Positions 59,735 to 64,000 of a DNA stretch of 64,000 bases are shown in pieces. The position numbers and the translations under genes are program-made. Source of the DNA: JBBBNV01 sp037137075 (GTDB lineage: Bacteria; Bacillota; Bacilli; Paenibacillales; NBRC-103111); assembly GCF_037137075.1 (NCBI RefSeq), contig NZ_JBBBNV010000024.1:8651-72650 (forward strand). Reading direction: 5' to 3'. The notes beneath the pieces were generated by a model. The model saw only the letters and a list, made by a program, of their open reading frames with translations. It had not been told where the DNA came from and searched no databases. Each line of letters starts with the position of its first letter. Position 1 is the stretch's first letter.

Positions 59735-62700
59735 CTAAAGCCCCCTGCGCTGGCGTTCCAGCTTAATCCGCTTTTCCAGCTCTTTGTAAACCTTGTCTAC
59801 AAAGCGATCCATATCGAGATGATTCAGCGAGGATTTAGTCAGCTGCTGCTTCACCTGCTCGACCTGCTCCTGAATATCGCGCACCGCGTTGGAGGCTTCC
59901 TCAACCGGTCTTAAATCCGGGGCAGGCTGCTTGGCCCGCCTCAGCTCCATATCCGGTGAAGCAGCGGACGAATACAGCGCCGGGGAGGCCATAGGCTCGC
60001 CGAAGGCGCTTCTTCCCGGCTCTCCTGCTCTGGAATCACGATGAACTACAGGCTCGCCGCCAAAAACGTCCGCCCTGCTTGCAGACGGCAAGGATGCGGA
60101 GGCCCGAATCGCCACGCTCTCCGGCATACCAGGACGTACGGCTGTGGTGAGACGGGCTGCTGCCGGTGAAGCCCCGATACGGTGCTGCTGCAGCACAGAG
60201 GCGGACCGTCCCCCGGCATGTCGGGCTTCCAGCATCGCCGGTGTTCCGTTCCCCCCAAGGGGGGAGCCTAAGCTTTGCCCCGGCCGGCTAGCGCGATGCA
60301 GCACTGCAGCTGGAGCCGGCTTCTGTCCGCGATCCGGTGCTGCTGTACTTGCAGCGGCTTGAGCAGGATGCTGAAGCTTCGCGCTTGCAAGAAGACGGCT
60401 AATCGCTCCGGCTCTCCCGGCTGCTGCGGGTGATGCAGCCGAAGCCAGGAGAGCCTCAGGCTGCTGCGGGTGATGCAGCGCCGCCCTGCGCTGCTCCGCC
60501 CGGTTAAGGGCTGCAGCAAGTACAAGCGCGGATCGGGCCGCGGGAGGAAGCTGTCCTTCTCCTTCCGCCGATAACCGCTGCAGCGGTGTGACTGAACGCC
60601 GCAGTGCCGGAGGAAGCAAGCCTTGCCTTGCAGCCAAGCTGCGTAGTTCAGGACGCGCCCCTTCCGCAAATATAAGCGGCAGGCGTGCGGCAAGCGATAC
60701 CGCCGTATGCGGGGCATAATTCAAGCCGAGAGCCTCGCCCAGCGCTTCCACGAAGGTTGACTGCTGCCGCTCCCGTGCAGCGGACATGTGGATGATGCCG
60801 CTTCCCGGCAATCGCTCCGAGCTATGAACCGTTTGACCTGTCCGCCACGATCGGCCCGGTCCCGGTGTTATGTGTGTTATGTGCCTTTCAATTAACTGCG
60901 GTTGGTTGATCATGCTTCTGTCCGATACCGGAGTACCGGGATAAATCAGCGTCTGCAGCAATCGCAGCACGCTGGTTGGATGCACATTTGTCTTCAGGGC
61001 CCGCAGGAGAGCAGCTCCTAGCCCCCTGCCTTGGCGGGCATATAAGCTCATCTGCCCATATGCCGGAAAAGCACTGCTCTGGAATTGGCCAGCGGCCCCC
61101 CTCGGGCTATAGAGGCCCCCGAGGCTTCCGGGACGGGGCCCGTCCATTTCTTGTGCCTGCCGAAGCAGTGCCGCTGTAAAGCTGCGCAGTTGACCTGCCG
61201 CCCCCGACAAACCGCCTGACGAAGCAGGACTGAGAAATTGTTCTACGATACCTTGCTGCTCTGGGCGAAGCCGGAATATGCTGTTCAGCTGAATCACTCG
61301 ATGACCCTGAAGAACATTAGGCTGGGCGCCTTTTTCCACCAATCGAGCCAGCGCTGCCAGACCGTCCCTTGCAAATGCAGCCGGGTTGCCTTTCAGCCCA
61401 TCTCCCCGCCACACCAGTCCTGCTCCATTCAGCCGCTGCTGCCAGGCTGCTTCTACACCTTGCCTTGACAAAGCAGGCATCAGGAGCAGAGGAATTTGAA
61501 CAATCCGCTCCAATCGGCTCATCAGCCGGGAAGCACTGCCCGGCATGACAGCCGGCCCGAAAGGATTAGGCGCTGTTGAATCCGCAATCCAGGGCATTTG
61601 CCGGGAAATTGCCGCGTTTTGATGCTCTGCCTCGTTTGCCTGCAGAGCAGCTCCCGTGCGTCCGGCTCTGTCAGCATAGGCTTGAATTACAGCGCCATGC
61701 GGCCTTATTCGTTCGGATGCGGAGGAGAGCAGTGGACCTCCCGCCGTCTCCCCCGAGCTGCCAGCGAGCCTGGCAAGCTGTGTGCTGGACAAAAGGCCGA
61801 CGGATCGTGCCACTTCGTTGTAGGACATTGGAAAGCTTCTGACAGCACGTATGAAATGATGCAGCTGCAGCCGTACCCCGTTGATGCCTGCCGTGCCCGG
61901 CTCGGTAATTGAAGAGAACAGGGAAACCGGCTGACCCGGCTGTACGCCTGACATTAGACGTCCTTCCGGCTTGGAAGACACCTCCAAACGTGAGACAGGC
62001 TTGCTTGGTATTGGGACAAATCGACGAGAGGATGCCATCTCTGCGGCTTGTCTATCATCGCTTCGTTCCCCGGCTACCAGACCTGTTCCTTCGCGAGGCC
62101 CCACTCCAGCAATGCCATCAGGCATAGGCCTGCTCCAGCCAAGGCTGCTTCTCTGCCATTGGGCAGCAAACGCTTCAAACGCTTCAAAGGCTTTAAAAGG
62201 CACGGGCGAAGTCCTTTGCCGATGCTGCTTGAAGGCTTGTATAGCCAGACTGGCTGCCGAGCCTGCATCAGAAGCTGCCCAAGCGGAAGAGTTAAAAATC
62301 GGCTCCGGTTGGCGGGATACCCTCCGCCATACTGCCGTTGAAACCGTTGTCCCTTCAGGCTGACGGCGAATAACCTCCAGCGGCGAGACAAGCTCCAGGC
62401 CTTGCTGCGCCGTCCATTCTCCATGAAATTCTTCGGCCTGCTCCCTTAAAGGCACAGCATTGTCCGAAAAATTTGGCGGAGACACAGACCCCTGTATAAC
62501 AGGTTCAACAGCTTCATTTTGCGCAAGCGGTTGTATGAAAGGCGGTCCTTGCTCTCGCTCGGAGGACAGTAGTACTTCTGCATGTGGTATACGGGACATA
62601 CCGCCGGTTGAATCTTCAGCCGCCGAATCCGATCGGGCCTGAATCTGCGCAGGCTTGCCGGACAAATCATCTGCTGAAAGCTCCCCTGATGAATCCCTAG

Positions 62701-64000
62701 ATTTGAAACCGGCTGGGGCCGTGCTTGAATCTGTTTTTCCGCTTGGATTAAAAGGCTCCGGCGAGTCCTCTTTACGGGTCGGCCAAGCTTGTGCCGACCT
62801 GTCCGGAGTGCTAACAGGCTGCGGCCCCTCCTGCTGCTGTTGGCGTTCGCCGCGATTCGTCTGTTGAACGGAAGTGCCGTCTTCCCGTTCTGTTGTGCCA
62901 GATTGCCCCGAGGAAACGGATTTTTGCTGTACAGGCCGATTCTGTTCGTTGTCCCGGGGACTCCGGGGCTCTGGCGGTTCAACTGCTCCGCGAGTCTGGC
63001 CGGGCTCCTCGCTCCGGATGTCCGGGGGCATATTTTGTTCCCCTGCCGGACGCTTCGAAGGAGTCGAAGAGACTGAGTTAGAAGAGGCCTGCACCTCCTT
63101 AACGCTACCGGACTGCTGCTCGGCGTTTACAGCTTGTTCTTGGCGCTGCTCCGTTTGCTGAAGCTGCTTGTGCAGTTGGCTTACTGCATGATCCAGCTGT
63201 TGAAGCTTTGCCTCTGCAAGCTTTGCCGCTTCGGCGGCACTCGCTTGAGCAGTCAGAGCATCCGCTTGGCCTTCTCCAGAAGCGCTTCTTGACTCCGCCT
63301 CGCGATGAACAAACGTCTGCCTCTGATTTAAGCTCCGCTGGTTGTTGGCGGTGTGCCCAAAGGCTCCACCTGCTTCTGCCGCAAAGCCCCGCAGTACAGG
63401 AGCAGGCGGCAAGCCGGCGGGGCGCTCCCACACCGGACGCTCAACGCGAACCTCTGCTTGGGGCCCCTTACGCCCTTGAGGGACAGCTTCACTGCTAAGC
63501 TGCTCCGCCGCTTCCTCGCGCGCACGGCGCTCCCGCGTCTCCGCCTCGCTCCAGCCTCGCGCCTGCTCCGCTGCTTCCTCGCTCGCACGGCGCTCCCGCT
63601 CCCGCGTCTCCGCCTCGCTCCGGCCCCGCGCCTGCTCCGCTGCTTCCTCGCTCGCACGGCGCTCCCGCTCCCGCGTCTCCGCCTCGCTCCAGCCTCGCGC
63701 CTGCTCCTCCGCTTCCTCGCGCGCACGGCGCTCCCGCGTCTCCGCCTCGCTCCGGCCCCGCGCCTGCTCCGCCGCTTCCTCGCGCGCACGGCGCTCCCGC
63801 TCCCGCGTCTCCGCCTCGCTCCGGCCTCGCGCCTGCTCCGCCGCTTCCTCGCGCGCACGGCGCTCCCGCGTCTCCGCCTCGCTCCAGCCTCGCGCCTGCT
63901 CCGCCGCTTCCTCGCGCGCACGGCGCTCCCGCGTCTCCGCCTCGCTCCGGCCCCGCGCCTGCTCCGCTGCTTCCTCGCTCGCACGGCGCTCCCGCTCCCG
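59735..64000 (-). CDS. Very large repeat-rich CIS-associated protein (5' end outside window)
   Basis: The frame is open from the stop at 59735 to the window edge, 1,421 residues, with no convincing start inside. The visible N-terminal 160 residues are a Glu/Arg/Ala array of 21- and 23-residue units (EEAAEQARGRSEAETRERRA-like). A Gln/Ala coiled coil (AKLQQLDHAVSQLHKQLQQT) and about 1,000 residues of Ser/Pro/Gln/Arg-rich, poorly ordered sequence follow. The end is a compact helix (LDMDRFVDKVYKELEKRIKL). It has no membrane segment. It directly precedes the tube-initiator gene (86-base gap). A tape measure, scaffold or adaptor role is possible; none is shown by the sequence. Confidence 0.75.
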   Translation of the reverse strand, partial: RERERRASEEAAEQARGRSEAETRERRAREEAAEQARGWSEAETRERRAREEAAEQARGRSEAETRERERRAREEAAEQARGRSEAETRERRAREEAEEQARGWSEAETRERERRASEEAAEQARGRSEAETRERERRASEEAAEQARGWSEAETRERRAREEAAEQLSSEAVPQGRKGPQAEVRVERPVWERPAGLPPAPVLRGFAAEAGGAFGHTANNQRSLNQRQTFVHREAESRSASGEGQADALTAQASAAEAAKLAEAKLQQLDHAVSQLHKQLQQTEQRQEQAVNAEQQSGSVKEVQASSNSVSSTPSKRPAGEQNMPPDIRSEEPGQTRGAVEPPEPRSPRDNEQNRPVQQKSVSSGQSGTTEREDGTSVQQTNRGERQQQQEGPQPVSTPDRSAQAWPTRKEDSPEPFNPSGKTDSSTAPAGFKSRDSSGELSADDLSGKPAQIQARSDSAAEDSTGGMSRIPHAEVLLSSEREQGPPFIQPLAQNEAVEPVIQGSVSPPNFSDNAVPLREQAEEFHGEWTAQQGLELVSPLEVIRRQPEGTTVSTAVWRRVSRQPEPIFNSSAWAASDAGSAASLAIQAFKQHRQRTSPVPFKAFEAFEAFAAQWQRSSLGWSRPMPDGIAGVGPREGTGLVAGERSDDRQAAEMASSRRFVPIPSKPVSRLEVSSKPEGRLMSGVQPGQPVSLFSSITEPGTAGINGVRLQLHHFIRAVRSFPMSYNEVARSVGLLSSTQLARLAGSSGETAGGPLLSSASERIRPHGAVIQAYADRAGRTGAALQANEAEHQNAAISRQMPWIADSTAPNPFGPAVMPGSASRLMSRLERIVQIPLLLMPALSRQGVEAAWQQRLNGAGLVWRGDGLKGNPAAFARDGLAALARLVEKGAQPNVLQGHRVIQLNSIFRLRPEQQGIVEQFLSPASSGGLSGAAGQLRSFTAALLRQAQEMDGPRPGSLGGLYSPRGAAGQFQSSAFPAYGQMSLYARQGRGLGAALLRALKTNVHPTSVLRLLQTLIYPGTPVSDRSMINQPQLIERHITHITPGPGRSWRTGQTVHSSERLPGSGIIHMSAARERQQSTFVEALGEALGLNYAPHTAVSLAARLPLIFAEGARPELRSLAARQGLLPPALRRSVTPLQRLSAEGEGQLPPAARSALVLAAALNRAEQRRAALHHPQQPEALLASAASPAAAGRAGAISRLLASAKLQHPAQAAASTAAPDRGQKPAPAAVLHRASRPGQSLGSPLGGNGTPAMLEARHAGGRSASVLQQHRIGASPAAARLTTAVRPGMPESVAIRASASLPSASRADVFGGEPVVHRDSRAGEPGRSAFGEPMASPALYSSAASPDMELRRAKQPAPDLRPVEEASNAVRDIQEQVEQVKQQLTKSSLNHLDMDRFVDKVYKELEKRIKLERQRRGL
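63511..64000 (-). repeat. In-frame coding tandem repeat, 63/69-bp units
   Basis: The + strand word CTTCCTCG recurs at 63511, 63574, 63643, 63712, 63775, 63844, 63907 and 63970: eight units of 63 or 69 bases, the last cut by the window edge. The 6-base difference encodes an extra Arg-Glu pair. All units keep the reading frame of the large CIS-linked protein. Confidence 0.92.

Noticed and set aside
63328..63984. Long Arg/Gly-rich leftward ORF (ARRRRGS repeats)
   Set aside because: It is the tandem repeat array read in another frame. The frame of the gene ending at 59735 stays open through the array, has balanced Glu/Arg coiled-coil character and joins the rest of the protein.
63511..64000. CRISPR-like array
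   Set aside because: Units follow each other without unique spacers, have two lengths that are multiples of three, and code for a repeat peptide.
47009..64000. Prophage or tailocin tail module
   Set aside because: The CIS_tube/LysM protein, Afp11/12-like and tail-I (TIGR02242-like) set and the accessory gene at 47009 fit eCIS better; no lysis, capsid, terminase or integrase gene is in the window. The missing upstream part means this is not fully excluded.

Overview
The window looks like a chromosomal segment of a Paenibacillaceae-type Firmicute (Paenibacillus, Cohnella or a relative). This is inferred from strong AGGAGG-type ribosome binding sites, frequent GTG and TTG starts, a Bacillus-type single-cluster ferredoxin, RelQ, YugP, UvrX/YolD, a GltC-like LysR protein, a Gram-positive-type GalT, a perfect GlnR/TnrA box and LexA(DinR)-like boxes. 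Base composition is moderately GC-rich throughout. I see no rRNA, tRNA, IS element or CRISPR array.

Layout. 1-5.3 kb: the 3' end of a thioredoxin-like gene, then a leftward set pyrD (class 2), relQ, DUF309 and a three-gene ABC-2 exporter. 5.5-13.3 kb: a tiny membrane protein, an L,D-transpeptidase, and an envelope/signalling locus in which a FecR-cohesin-like protein and an NHL-propeller stalk protein are divergent from a CHASE2 adenylyl cyclase. 13.4-20 kb: ferredoxin, DNA polymerase IV, citramalate synthase, a ResA-like thioredoxin, an MFS transporter and a JAMM peptidase. 20-23.4 kb: an ammonium transporter operon (amt, DUF294 nucleotidyltransferase, DEDDh exonuclease) behind a consensus promoter and a perfect GlnR box. 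23.5-28.4 kb: merR-yugP flanked by a 54-bp direct repeat, then a LysR regulator, a rhomboid protease, tpx and a DUF1499-like gene. 28.8-36.7 kb: a Leloir galactose locus (ROK repressor, galK, galE, galT) followed by a galactose-mutarotase-like protein and a PfkB kinase. 36.7-42 kb: a DNA-damage-flavoured island (HMCES/YedK, LexA-like boxes, an unknown protein, an ABC exporter, UvrX polymerase, YolD). 42-46.9 kb: a one-domain flavoprotein, a small Cys/His protein, a PAS-HTH regulator and a GGDEF-EAL protein, the last two sharing a promoter motif.

47-64 kb: nine leftward genes encode the baseplate end of a contractile injection system (CIS) of the Afp/PVC/eCIS type. In transcription order they are a very large Glu/Arg-repeat protein (open at the window edge), a tube-initiator/LysM protein, a gpD-like hub, a gpV/gp45-like spike, a gp25-like wedge, two gpJ-like baseplate proteins, a propeller/tail-protein-I fusion and a conserved eCIS accessory protein. 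Sheath, inner tube, AAA+ ATPase and cargo are not visible and would lie beyond 64000. The unit ends in a strong terminator, back to back with the c-di-GMP gene. This cluster, with its in-frame 21/23-residue repeat array and its nearby second-messenger genes, is the most striking content of the window.
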